In this document: piece after piece, positions 43,370 to 52,797 of the stretch | Layout of the letters: the number at the start of each line of letters is the position of its first letter | How positions within the stretch are numbered: position 1 is the first letter of the stretch | Assembly: GCA_964535735.1 (NCBI GenBank) | Contig: CAZHTM010000012.1 | Span: 1 to 64,000 of the forward strand | Source: J089 sp964535735 | GTDB lineage: Bacteria; Fidelibacterota; Marinisomatia; Marinisomatales; J089 | Length of the DNA stretch: 64,000 nucleotides | Direction: 5' to 3' | Notes under the pieces: generated by a model | The model's database searches: none | What the model saw: only the letters and a program-made list of their open reading frames with translations | What the model was told of the DNA's origin: nothing | Made by a program: the position numbers and the translations under genes

Positions 43370-45354
43370 GACGCACTCTTTAAATGGTTATCAAACCAGT
43401 CGATGATGAATTTCAGCCGTGCCTCACGGCGATCCGGTCGTCCGTGACGAGAGAGTCCGTGAAATTCTTCAGGGAAACGTACATATTCCACCTCCCGACG
43501 CAAATACTTAAGGGATAGGAACATTTGATCTCCCTGCTCGATATTGCACCGCAGATCGTTTTCACTGTGAATAATCAAAAGCGGCGTGGTGCAGCGATCA
43601 ATATAGGTAATAGGCGACCATTTGCGGTACACATCCTGGTTTTCCCAGGGTGGTCCGCCAAACTCATATGCCATATCCCATCCCACGTCCGAATTCCCAA
43701 ACATGCTGCTTAAATCCGAGACGCAGCGTTGGGTGACAGCGGCAGCGAAGCGATCGGTATGCGTGACGATCCAGTTGGTCATATAACCACCATAACTACC
43801 GCCGGTAACCCCCAGACGTTGATCGTCAATAAATCCCAGGGAAATGACATGGTCTACCGCTGCCATCAAGTCGGACATTGCCGGCTCACCCCATTTACCG
43901 GTGATGGAATCGGCAAAGGCTTCTCCATATCCCTGTGAACCACGCGGGTTGGTGTAAAGAACCACATATCCTGCGGCCGCCAACACCTGCATTTCATGGA
44001 AAAAGGTCTGCCCGTACTGACCACGGGGTCCGCCGTGAATGTTGAGAATCAGGGGGTATTTATGATTGGGATTAAAATCCGGTGGCTTTACCAACCACCC
44101 CTGAAGCGCCTGATCGCCATTATAAAACCGGATTTCCTCTGCCGGTCGATAATCCCGGGCACCCATAAGCCGCCGATTCAATCCCGTAATCCGATTTGCC
44201 CTGCCAGTCGTCAGGTTTAACCGGTATAATTCGTCGGGTCCGTGCAGAGATGCGCCATGATACACACACGTTTGGCTCGTAAAATGAATGGAAAATGTGA
44301 TCGCCACCGCGTCATCGGGTGTGACGGGCGTAACCGCGCCGGAACTTAGATCTGCCTTGATAATCGGTTGTCGCCCTTCACTGGAGATAATATAATAGAC
44401 CTCTGCTCCATCCGGTGACCACACTGGAGAACTGACCACAAAGGACGGTGTGACATCTCCGATGGTGAGTGGGTATGCGGTTCGATCCAGTTCTTTCCCA
44501 TAGGTGCGGTGGTTTCCCTTTCGGTCTACCACATTCAGCAAATAACCAACCGATCCCCAGCTATGGTACGGCCGTTGGTGTCCAAAATAGGCAATTCGAT
44601 CACCCTCTGGCGAATAGGCCAGCCCATCCTTGGGTCCCGCGGGGGTTTTCCAGGTTTGCAATTCACCGGTTTTAACATGAACAGTGTAAATGTCTTGTTC
44701 TTCCAGACGCAGTTGCCAATCGTCTTGGCGAAAAGAAATAAAGGCAATTTCACGGCCGTCCGGCGACCAGCAGGGGAAGGCATCGTCGTAGGGACCCGTC
44801 ACCAGTTGGCGACATTTTCCTGTTCGGACATCGGCCACCCACACATGAGTGTTTTCACTGTCGCGCCAACCGTAACCATCCAGTCGGAAGAAAATATTGG
44901 TTATATGGCGGTAGGCAGGTATTTCCGGCTTCCCATCCTTTCCGAATGTCACCTCTTTCCCGATGGGATGGAAAAGGAAGGCAACCTGGCGTCCATCAGG
45001 AGACCAGACCAGTGAACTGATACTGCCTCGCGGCAATTTTGTCAATGGATATGCTTCCCCGCCATCCATGGGCAATATCCAGATTTGACTGGTGTCATCC
45101 CGCTTGCTAACAAACGCTATCCGAGAACCGTCCGGTGACCAGCGCGGGGTCGTGTCATTCTTCTTGCCAAATGTTAATTGGCGGATGGTTTTATCCCCCA
45201 TACCGCTTAAATATAGATGTGAATAATATGTTTTATCGCTACGGGACATGGTCTCCACCACAAAAACGACCCTCGATCCATCCGGGGATAGGTTTGGATC
45301 GGAAATCAGTTTAAATCGATAGAGATCCGGAATGGAAATTCTGGCTTTAGCCAT
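43366..45354 (-). CDS. S9 family peptidase (acylaminoacyl-peptidase/DPP type)
   Basis: A 662-residue serine peptidase. The N-terminal two-thirds form a beta-propeller with PD40/WD40-like repeats (WSPDGSRIAFVS and relatives). The C-terminal alpha/beta-hydrolase has the nucleophile in GVTGGSYGGYMTNW, the acid in IHSENDLRC and the His in FPEEFHGLSRHG. There is no signal peptide, so it is cytoplasmic and likely acts on short peptides. It is translationally coupled to csaA. Confidence 0.93.
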   Translation of the reverse strand: MAKARISIPDLYRFKLISDPNLSPDGSRVVFVVETMSRSDKTYYSHLYLSGMGDKTIRQLTFGKKNDTTPRWSPDGSRIAFVSKRDDTSQIWILPMDGGEAYPLTKLPRGSISSLVWSPDGRQVAFLFHPIGKEVTFGKDGKPEIPAYRHITNIFFRLDGYGWRDSENTHVWVADVRTGKCRQLVTGPYDDAFPCWSPDGREIAFISFRQDDWQLRLEEQDIYTVHVKTGELQTWKTPAGPKDGLAYSPEGDRIAYFGHQRPYHSWGSVGYLLNVVDRKGNHRTYGKELDRTAYPLTIGDVTPSFVVSSPVWSPDGAEVYYIISSEGRQPIIKADLSSGAVTPVTPDDAVAITFSIHFTSQTCVYHGASLHGPDELYRLNLTTGRANRITGLNRRLMGARDYRPAEEIRFYNGDQALQGWLVKPPDFNPNHKYPLILNIHGGPRGQYGQTFFHEMQVLAAAGYVVLYTNPRGSQGYGEAFADSITGKWGEPAMSDLMAAVDHVISLGFIDDQRLGVTGGSYGGYMTNWIVTHTDRFAAAVTQRCVSDLSSMFGNSDVGWDMAYEFGGPPWENQDVYRKWSPITYIDRCTTPLLIIHSENDLRCNIEQGDQMFLSLKYLRREVEYVRFPEEFHGLSRHGRPDRREARLKFIIDWFDNHLKSAS

Positions 45355-45375
45355 GGATTTGTCCTTTCAGTTCAA

Positions 45376-46593
45376 TTAGGGAAGGGACCATAAACGTCGA
45401 CAGTGATTCACGTATAATTGGGTCAGAGCCTGACGCTCTTCAGGGGTGAACTTTCCATGGCCCACGGAACGCCAGTGATCCATCCGTAAGGGACCGATGG
45501 TGTACCACTGCCCTTGGAGAAGAGGCTCTCCTTCCCGATATTCCGCAATGGGGTCCGGTCCGTTAAGTCCAGTGGTTGGTCCTCTCTGAGATCGCGTATT
45601 GACCACGCCATCATTGGGAAACCAGGTAGAATCGGTGGCGGTTCCATCGGCAAAATAGGCCACCTCAGACCCGATGATTCGGGCTCGCATTCGTAGAATG
45701 ATATTCATATCGTCATCGGGAATTTCCGTCCCTGTAGCGGAATCATAATGCGTCGCCTGAAAAGTGAAGGAAAAATAATACACCTCCGGGTCCGCCTGAA
45801 CCAGGGTATTCATTTCCCGGGCCCCTTCTACGCTCAGGTCCCAGGCCGAGATATTTTTCGTTTTCCAAGCGGGATGTTCCCGCATGCGCTGGAAATAATC
45901 TATCCAAGGTTCGTTATGCTGACGCTGAAAACCCCATTGTTCCAGGTCAAAGTTGTAATAGTCAGAGCCAACTACGGCCGCCAACCCTAACACATATTGC
46001 AGAAACGGGATGGTCCGGGTAACAATATCCGACAAGGTAGTGCCATCATGAGGCGTTGCCAGCGTTGTGATCGATTTGATCCAGCCTTGATGCACTTCCC
46101 CAAGCAAAGGACTTTCTTCTGGAATATTATTTTCCTCATCGGCGTAGATAACATGGGTGAGTAAATAGTCTAGCATACGGACGGTTTGCCCGCCCATGCT
46201 GTGACCGATTAAATGAACGGGATGATCCGCATCCCATTCCGGGTATAGCCCGGGATAGGATTTCCCTTCGGGCTTTTGAATCAGACCAAAGGTTTCTGAA
46301 TGTTGTTTCCCATAATCCACCTGACCGCCTTTGATCTGGGTATAGACCTCCACAGCCCGGTCCCAGTTAGAGGATACGGGGCCCACGGACACTACATACA
46401 CCGTAAAACCGCTGTCCCGAAGCGCCTGCGCTAGATCCTCGGTTCCGCCCCAATACCGGTATTGGCCCATTTCCTCCGGACCCCAGCCAATGAAGCCATG
46501 GACCAGAACAATCGGCGCCGTGTTGGCTGCTTTCAGGAAACCGCCACTCAGGGTAAGGAAAATCAGGAATTGTGCTATTCGTCTAAAAATCAT
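45376..46593 (-). CDS. Secreted lipase/esterase (alpha/beta hydrolase)
   Basis: A 405-residue exported hydrolase: signal peptide (about 1-23), then the oxyanion region APIVLVHGFIGWG and the nucleophile elbow HLIGHSMGGQTVR. Overall it resembles the bacterial lipase family I.5/I.6 (Geobacillus and Staphylococcus type), with insertions and a C-terminal DHWRSVGHG carrying the likely catalytic His. Triglyceride versus phospholipid preference is unknown. It precedes the S9 peptidase by 21 bases. Confidence 0.87.
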   Translation of the reverse strand: MIFRRIAQFLIFLTLSGGFLKAANTAPIVLVHGFIGWGPEEMGQYRYWGGTEDLAQALRDSGFTVYVVSVGPVSSNWDRAVEVYTQIKGGQVDYGKQHSETFGLIQKPEGKSYPGLYPEWDADHPVHLIGHSMGGQTVRMLDYLLTHVIYADEENNIPEESPLLGEVHQGWIKSITTLATPHDGTTLSDIVTRTIPFLQYVLGLAAVVGSDYYNFDLEQWGFQRQHNEPWIDYFQRMREHPAWKTKNISAWDLSVEGAREMNTLVQADPEVYYFSFTFQATHYDSATGTEIPDDDMNIILRMRARIIGSEVAYFADGTATDSTWFPNDGVVNTRSQRGPTTGLNGPDPIAEYREGEPLLQGQWYTIGPLRMDHWRSVGHGKFTPEERQALTQLYVNHCRRLWSLP

Positions 46594-46706
46594 CGACAGA
46601 AATTTACGGAGGGTTCGGAGTTTCCGTCAGAGATTTTAATGGCAAAATGGCGAATGACGGGAAATGATGTTCCCGGTCACATCTGGGATTCTAAATAGCG
46701 CGTCCT

Positions 46707-48035
46707 TTAGTAGATTTCAAGATAGTTATCCAGTTCCCACTGGGATACACTGGTAGAATACCCTCTCCATTCGGCCCGTTTTGCGGTCGTGTAGGCTTCC
46801 ATCGCCGTCGGTCCCAGGGCATCTCGTATAACCGGATCCGCTTCCAATGCCTCAATCGCCTCCCGAAGGGATGCGGGGAGTGTGGACACATCTTTTAGCT
46901 TTAGATCCGCTTCTGTGAGATCAAAAATATTCTCCTCCAGTGGCTGGGGCGGTTCAATTTTGTTCCGGATGCCGTCCAGACCAGCGGCTAACATGACCGT
47001 GAACACCAAATAGGGATTGGATGAAGGATCAGGACAACGGAGTTCGCAACGGGTGGAATTTTCCCGACCGGGAGTATACCGAGGAATCCGAATCAGCGCC
47101 GACCGGTTTGTATTGGCCCAGGAAATGTAAACGGGCGCTTCATAGCCGGGTACCAGACGTTTATACGAATTAACGGTGGGATTTAAAATCGCTGCCATGG
47201 CGCGGGCATGTTTCAACTGTCCGCCAATGAAATAACGAGCCGTATCCGAAAGGTGATTTTTCCCATTTTCATCATAGAACACGTTGGTATCGCCCTTGAA
47301 TAAACTTTGGTGAACATGCATACCAGAACCGTTGATATGGGCAATGGGCTTGGGCATAAAGGTGGCGTGCAATTCATGCTGTTGAGCCACACCCTTTACC
47401 ACAAATTTGAAGGAGACCGCATTATCGGCAACTGCCAGGGCTGGGCCGTACCGAAAATCAATTTCATGCTGTCCTTCTGCCACTTCATGATGGAGAGCTT
47501 CCACATCAATGTTGAGTGTCTGCAAAGCCTGGGTCATGTCCTGACGGATAGCCGACGCCAGATCAGTGGACTGATCAAAATACCCACCCTTATCATGGGA
47601 TAACGTCCGAATCGATCCATTCTCTTTCCGGAACAGGAAAAACTCCAGTTCCGGTCCCACGTTGTAGGTCAACCCCATAGCCTCCGCTTCCTGTAACTGT
47701 TTTTGAAGAATGGTTCGCGGTGCTCCGGGATACAGGGTCCCATCCGGTAAATAGACATCACATATCAGCCGGGCTGTGTCTCGCCCTGTACCCTTGGTCC
47801 AGGGAATCACCGCCCAGGTGGAGGGGTCCGGTTTCAAATACATATCACTTTCAAAGATCCGGGTAAAGCCTTCAATAGATGACCCGTCAAACCAAATATT
47901 GTTTTCCAGCGCTTCCGCCAGCTTGCTCACGGGGATGGTCACGGCCTTCAAAATACCGGGAAGGTCGGTAAATTGCATATCGACAAATTGGATATTTAGC
48001 TCGGCAGAGGCTTTTAAAATCTCTTCGGTTTTCAT
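46707..48035 (-). CDS. glnA: Glutamine synthetase type I
   Basis: Makes glutamine from glutamate, ammonia and ATP. It has 442 residues, the GSI-alpha length. Signatures: WFDGSSIEGF at the N-terminus, VGPELEFFLF, HHEVAEGQHEIDF, NGSGMHVHQS and RYTPGRENSTRCELRCPDPSSNP split over the active site. The adenylylation-site position reads NIFDL (Phe371) where adenylylated enzymes have Tyr, so control by adenylyltransferase is unlikely. The Lrp-type regulator gene lies 44 bases upstream. Confidence 0.96.
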   Translation of the reverse strand: MKTEEILKASAELNIQFVDMQFTDLPGILKAVTIPVSKLAEALENNIWFDGSSIEGFTRIFESDMYLKPDPSTWAVIPWTKGTGRDTARLICDVYLPDGTLYPGAPRTILQKQLQEAEAMGLTYNVGPELEFFLFRKENGSIRTLSHDKGGYFDQSTDLASAIRQDMTQALQTLNIDVEALHHEVAEGQHEIDFRYGPALAVADNAVSFKFVVKGVAQQHELHATFMPKPIAHINGSGMHVHQSLFKGDTNVFYDENGKNHLSDTARYFIGGQLKHARAMAAILNPTVNSYKRLVPGYEAPVYISWANTNRSALIRIPRYTPGRENSTRCELRCPDPSSNPYLVFTVMLAAGLDGIRNKIEPPQPLEENIFDLTEADLKLKDVSTLPASLREAIEALEADPVIRDALGPTAMEAYTTAKRAEWRGYSTSVSQWELDNYLEIY

Positions 48036-48079
48036 ACTACTCCTGTTTAGTTATTCAATCGGATTGGGTAAAATACATG

Positions 48080-48535
48080 TTAGTCGTTCAAATCCAGAAC
48101 CGGTGTTTCTTTATAGGTGGAAAGCACAACCATTGTATGGGTCCGAACCACACCGGGCCAGCACTGAATTTCCCGTAGAATTTTTTCCAGGTCCGCGGAA
48201 TTCCGGGCCCGGACCTTCAGCAAATGACTTCCCCCTCCGGTGATGGAATGGCATTCTTGAATCGCCACATGATGTTGAGTGTAATCTACAAATTCTTCGT
48301 AGTGCTCCGATGAGGAGCTATCCACAGTAATAAAAGCCAACAAATCGATTCCCAACTTCCGCGCATCAATGGTGGCAGAAAATGCAGTGATGACGCCACT
48401 TTCCTGGAGCCGGTGAATCCGTTCCCCCACCGTGGGAATGGAAATCCCTACACGGGAAGAAATTTCACTGGCCGTCATCCGGGAATTTTCCTGAAGACAG
48501 CGAAGAATTTGCCGATCTTTAACATCGATAACCAT
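48080..48535 (-). CDS. Lrp/AsnC-family transcriptional regulator
   Basis: A 151-residue regulator with an N-terminal HTH (DRQILRCLQENSRMTASEISSRVGISIPTVGERI) and a C-terminal RAM amino-acid-binding domain (about 70-145). Directly upstream of glnA and in the same direction, it probably controls nitrogen or amino-acid metabolism. A 17-bp palindrome 29 bases before its start could be an autoregulatory site. Confidence 0.94.
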   Translation of the reverse strand: MVIDVKDRQILRCLQENSRMTASEISSRVGISIPTVGERIHRLQESGVITAFSATIDARKLGIDLLAFITVDSSSSEHYEEFVDYTQHHVAIQECHSITGGGSHLLKVRARNSADLEKILREIQCWPGVVRTHTMVVLSTYKETPVLDLND

Positions 48536-48564
48536 AGAAAAAGTTACGATAATTTGCGGAAATA

Positions 48565-48581
48565 TCTAAAAAAAATTTAGA
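48565..48581. promoter_or_regulatory. AT-rich palindrome upstream of the Lrp-type gene
   Basis: TCTAAA and TTTAGA flank AAAAA, a perfect 17-bp dyad in an unusually AT-rich 95-base intergenic region. Lrp/AsnC proteins bind AT-rich palindromes of about this length, so it is a candidate operator. Binding is inferred. Confidence 0.45.
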
Positions 48582-48630
48582 AACGGATAAATATTACTAA
48601 AATATTAAGGTATTATCAGAATTATCGAAA

Positions 48631-49533
48631 TTATTTAACACCCCACTGAATTCCTATCCCCTGAGCCCAACCACCAGGACCGTAGAGGTAACTTCCCAGA
48701 GAAATACGCAACGTTTTACGTTTTAGAATCAGTCCCATTCCCGTATCGGCAAAGATGTCGTGGATCTTTCCCTCGCCCAAACTTTGATCCAGGCGGTTGG
48801 TGGAAGTCCCTATTAAAAATTGTAGATTGGAATTAAGCTGAAAAACGCCGCCTAGACCGCCCTGGACATGGCCATTCTCCCAACGACCGTCCAGATAGAT
48901 ATCTAACGGTAAATGAGCCAGGGTTCGACTAAGTGTAATCTCCACTTGCCCCGGTAATCGCTCCCGGGTTGAAGATTGCTGAATCCATCCCAAATTCTGG
49001 ATCGCCACGCCTACTTTTATCCTGGCTGAGTCCAAACGGACCATCACACTCCCCGTAAAAAGTACGGCGTCATAGCGATTAGTACCGATTGAACTGGAAA
49101 GCACGCCAGCGGACAACCCCCAGGCGGAATGACCGCTGGGACTCAGACCGGCCGTGGCAGCATGGATCCAGGTATCGCTTGCCGTAAACAGACCCGTTGG
49201 CTCCCCATCCTCATCGCGACTGGTAAACCGGCCATAATCCATGTACCGAAAGGTCAAAGCGCTAAGCCCCACCGTATTTCCAGGATACCAGGAGGCACGA
49301 AGGGCCTGAATATCAGCCGGATAATTCAAAACGCTGGATTCAAATTCCCGGGATTTAAAGGCCGTTCCCGCGGGATTAATTCGGTCATCTTCACCACTGT
49401 AAAACAATCCACCGCCGGCCAATGCTAGAGATGAGACTCCATACCACTGATGAATCGCCGGCGGAGTTCCGCCGCGAATCGCTGAAACTGCTAAGATTAA
49501 CCCCATGATAGAGGCTTTGTTTATCAACGTCAT
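48631..49533 (-). CDS. Outer-membrane beta-barrel protein, PorV/PorQ-like
   Basis: A 300-residue exported barrel. Signal peptide (about 1-22), then GVSSLALAGGGLFYSGEDDRINPAG, the NPAG-type opening of PorV/PorQ and UPF0164 families, and many amphipathic strands. PorV-like proteins serve type IX secretion in FCB bacteria, and the window also has a T9SS substrate, but the assignment is tentative. I chose ATG 49533; the much longer upstream frame would lie inside priA. Confidence 0.75.
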   Translation of the reverse strand: MTLINKASIMGLILAVSAIRGGTPPAIHQWYGVSSLALAGGGLFYSGEDDRINPAGTAFKSREFESSVLNYPADIQALRASWYPGNTVGLSALTFRYMDYGRFTSRDEDGEPTGLFTASDTWIHAATAGLSPSGHSAWGLSAGVLSSSIGTNRYDAVLFTGSVMVRLDSARIKVGVAIQNLGWIQQSSTRERLPGQVEITLSRTLAHLPLDIYLDGRWENGHVQGGLGGVFQLNSNLQFLIGTSTNRLDQSLGEGKIHDIFADTGMGLILKRKTLRISLGSYLYGPGGWAQGIGIQWGVK

Positions 49534-49570
49534 GTTTTTTCCATACGGGTTAGGTGTGGTGGGAGTTCCG

Positions 49571-51966
49571 TCATAAAATAGAAATCGGGTCAATGTCAAA
49601 AATAAACCGCGTACCGGGAAATCGCCGCTTATGCGTTTGGATCGATTCCTGAACCTGTTGTAAAAAACGGTGCAATGCGCTGGCGTTGGGATCCTTCTCC
49701 TTGGGCGATTTAAACACAAATTGCACGCGATAGTTATCCCGGATTTTTTGCCGGTAGCACTCCACGGGACCCAGACATTCCACCTTTCGAGCGCGGGGCA
49801 GCAGCGTCCTGAGCGTTTGCCCCTGCTCCTGCAATTGTGCATGATCTTTACCGGTCAGCTCCAGACGGGCCAGCCAACTGAACGGTGGATAATTCAGACT
49901 TTTCCGCTCAGCCAGAAGCTGGTTATAGTATTTCTTCAAATCCAAACGAGTGGCATGTAAAACGGTAGGTTCATCCGGGTTAAACGTCTGAACAATAACT
50001 TCTCCGGGCAACGCGCCCCGCCCTGCGCGCCCCGCCGCCTGATATAGCAATTGAAACACTCGTTCTCCGGAGCGGAAATCCGGTAGATACAAACCCAAAT
50101 CGGCATTAATGATTCCCACCAGGGTCGCTTTTTCGAAATCCAATCCTTTGGCGATCATTTGAGTCCCCAGAAGAATATCGATTTCACCATTGGCAAACGC
50201 TTGCAGAATCCGGGTTAAATGTCCTCGTTTCCGGGAAGTGTCCCAGTCCAGACGGGATAGTCGGGCTTGGGGAAAGGTTTCTTCGAGAAAAACTTCAATT
50301 TTCTGCGTTCCGGTTCCTTGGAGTGTCAAATTCATACTCTGACATGCGGGACACATGTCAGGAATCTTCTCTTGGGAATAACCGCACACATGACATTCCA
50401 GGCGCTCCCCAACTTTATGATAGGCCAGAGAAACTTGGCAATGGGGACATTCCAAAATATGACCGCAATCCCTACAACGGAAAATAGGCGCAAATCCCCG
50501 CCGGTTCTGAAGAAGAATTGTCTGTTCACCCCTTTTCAGGCGGTGGTCAATGGCCNNNNNNNNNNNNNNNNNNNNNNNNNNNNNNNNNNNNNNNNNNNNN
50601 NNNNNNNNNNNNNNNNNNNNNNNNNNNNNNNNNNNNNNNNNNNNNNNNNNNNNNNCCGGTTCTGAAGAAGAATTGTCTGTTCACCCCTTTTCAGGCGGTG
50701 GTCAATGGCCTGAATCAGGGCGCCTGATAGAATCTGTCCCGCTTTTCCCGTTTCCTCCTGCTCTACATTCATATCTACTACTCGAACCCTGGGAAATTTG
50801 GCTCCGGCCACTCGCTCGGTTAAAACAAGATAATGCAGCTTTCCCTGAATTTGATTGTAATAGCTTTCCAGGCTGGGCGTGGCACTGGCCAGGACCACCA
50901 CCGCCCCCGATTCCCGTCCACGCATTAGTGCCACATCGCGGGCATGATACCTGGGCGCCGGCGATTCCTGTTTATAGGTGTGTTCATGCTCTTCGTCGAT
51001 CACTATTAATCCCGGATTTTTCAAGGGAGTCAACACTGCACTGCGAGCGCCAATCACCACGTTAAAGGCTCCTTCACAAATCCGTTTCCAGGTCCAGGCT
51101 CGCACTGCCGGGCGTAATCCTGAATGCCACAACGCCACCTTCTGACCGAATTCAGCGCGGAAACGACCGGCTATTTGAGGCGTAAGGGCAATTTCAGGAA
51201 CCAGAATCAGTACGGAACGTCCCTGAGCCAGGGTGCGACGGGTCATTTCAATGTAAACTTCTGTTTTTCCACTGCCCGTGACCCCATGTAGGAGATACCC
51301 GGTGAAAGACCGGGAATTCAGTCCCTGGGTCAACGCGCTCAGAACGTCCTTCTGTTCTTCAGTGTGGGTAATAGATAGGGGCATGGATGGCAACTCCATG
51401 CCGGACACCCGGTCGGGAAGCCGCCTCTCAGTCCATAGACTGACATAGCCTTTCTTTTCCAACGCCCGGCACGGGATTAACGGTTGAGAGGTAACCGTCG
51501 TAAGGGCACGGACCGCCAGACCGTCCGGCGCTTGTAAAATAGCCTCCATCACCACGGACTGAACCGGTGCGCGCCTTTTTAAGGAATCCCTTTCATCTGG
51601 CTCCATATTCCGGGCAGGTCGGACCCAATGTTCAACCGGTGGTTCATACGATTCTGAAAACGATGCTGGTAGAGCCGCCTGCGCCACCTGGCCTAGAGGT
51701 GTCTGATAGTAGCGGCTCATCCAATTTAGTACCCTCCAAAGCGCCGAATCCAACACCGGTTCCGGGTCCACCAGATCATTAATGTTTCTTACGGTACCGC
51801 TGTAGTCCACTTTCTTGCTGAGCGATACAATGATCCCCGTGACTTTCCGTTTGCCCAGGGGCGCTCGGACGCGCATTCCCACCGTGACCCGGGATTCAAA
51901 CTGAGGAGGAATTCGGTAGGTGAACGTCTGATAACTGGATATGGGAAAAGCTATATTCGCAAACAT
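49571..51966 (-). CDS. priA: Primosomal protein N' (replication restart helicase), interrupted by a scaffold gap
   Basis: PriA restarts stalled replication forks. The upstream part (51966 down to about 50656) carries the 3'-end-binding domain, Walker A (LLHGVTGSGKTEVYIEM) and DEEH (VIDEEHEHTY). The downstream part (about 50555-49571) carries the zinc-binding Cys pairs (CPHC, CHVC, CPAC) and the C-terminal helicase lobe (YQAAGRAGRG). They are separated by 100 N flanked by an identical 55-base sequence. Collapsing one copy plus the N run (155 bases) restores one frame of 746 residues, the usual length, so the gene is intact in the organism. Confidence 0.94.
50501..50555. repeat. First copy of a 55-base direct repeat flanking the N gap
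   Basis: Identical over all 55 bases to 50656-50710. It falls inside priA and is best read as the unmerged overlap of two contigs. Confidence 0.9.
50556..50655. other. 100-N scaffold gap
   Basis: Exactly 100 unknown bases, a conventional gap placeholder. The flanking duplication shows the true gap length is probably zero, with contig ends overlapping. Confidence 0.98.
50656..50710. repeat. Second copy of the 55-base direct repeat flanking the N gap
   Basis: Identical to 50501-50555; see that entry. Removing one copy with the N run restores the priA frame. Confidence 0.9.
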
Positions 51967-52030
51967 CGTGAAAAAATAGAGGTGCCGGGGGATGGGGGCA
52001 AATGAATTCTTTACAGCTCGTTTATTAAAA

Positions 52031-52075
52031 TAAAAACCCCCGGGAAATCTGACATTTACGCCGGGGGTCTTTTTG
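52031..52075 (-). terminator. Intrinsic terminator of the rpsF-rpsR-rplI transcript
   Basis: ACCCCCGG (52036-52043) pairs with CCGGGGGT (52061-52068) over a 17-base loop, with a U-run after the stem on the minus strand and a mirrored one on the plus strand. It ends the long leftward unit and separates it from priA. Confidence 0.88.
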
Positions 52076-52087
52076 GTAGGAAAAAAG

Positions 52088-52531
52088 CTATGCTTTAATT
52101 ACATAGACTTTCATTTCGGGAATTAAATCGCCGGAGATCCGAACCGGTATGTTGTAGACCCCCAACGCCTTGATGGGTTCTTCCAGAAGAATGGTATGGC
52201 GATCCACGTCCACGCCTTTGGCTTCCATGGCTTTATGAATATCCTGGGAGGTCACGGAACCAAACAGCCGTTCTTCCTCACCCACCTGGACTTCAATGGT
52301 CAATTCCAGTTTGGAGATTTTATTTGCCTGTTCCTGGAGTGCTTTTATTTCCCGGGCCCGGCGGGCTTGAGCCACGCGTTTTTGTTCCTCTGCCACCGCC
52401 AGATTCCGCTTGGAAGCCCGGAGCGCCATGCCCCGAGGCACCAGGAAATTCCGGGCATAACCCGGTTTTACATTCACAATATCCCCGGCAGAACCCAGGT
52501 TTTCCACATCTTGAAGTAGTATCACATCCAT
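52088..52531 (-). CDS. rplI: 50S ribosomal protein L9
   Basis: A 147-residue L9. N-terminal 23S-binding domain (DVILLQDVENLGSAGDIVNVKPGYARNFL split at its usual positions), a long connecting helix and a C-terminal domain. It is the last gene of rpsF-rpsR-rplI, ending 20 bases before a strong terminator. Confidence 0.97.
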   Translation of the reverse strand: MDVILLQDVENLGSAGDIVNVKPGYARNFLVPRGMALRASKRNLAVAEEQKRVAQARRAREIKALQEQANKISKLELTIEVQVGEEERLFGSVTSQDIHKAMEAKGVDVDRHTILLEEPIKALGVYNIPVRISGDLIPEMKVYVIKA

Positions 52532-52557
52532 AATGAAATTCCTTTCGTTACCGGAGA

Positions 52558-52788
52558 TTAGGATTCAGTGCTGGTATTGGTATAGGGCATCAGGGCAATG
52601 TTCCGCGCCTGTTTAATGGCCCGGACCAGTTTCCGGTGCATTTTGGGGCTGGTTCCAGTGACACGACGGGGCATAATTTTTCCCTGATCGGTTACAAACC
52701 GGCGCAGCAATTTCACATCCTTATAGTCGATTTCCGTGATGCCATTTTCTTTGAAATAGCAAAACTTTTTTCTGCTTACAAAGGCCAT
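52558..52788 (-). CDS. rpsR: 30S ribosomal protein S18
   Basis: A 76-residue S18, with KFCYFKENGITEIDYKDVKLLRRF, DQGKIMPRRVTG and KMHRKLVRAIKQARNIALMPY, the standard landmarks. It lies between rpsF and rplI; the ssb gene that often sits here is absent. Confidence 0.97.
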   Translation of the reverse strand: MAFVSRKKFCYFKENGITEIDYKDVKLLRRFVTDQGKIMPRRVTGTSPKMHRKLVRAIKQARNIALMPYTNTSTES

Positions 52789-52797
52789 TGTAACCTC

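Noticed and set aside
49534..49842. N-terminal extension of the PorV-like gene
   Set aside because: Overlaps priA and would place the signal peptide in the middle of the protein.
50501..50710. Direct repeat as a biological duplication
   Set aside because: Explained by unmerged contig ends; collapsing restores priA.
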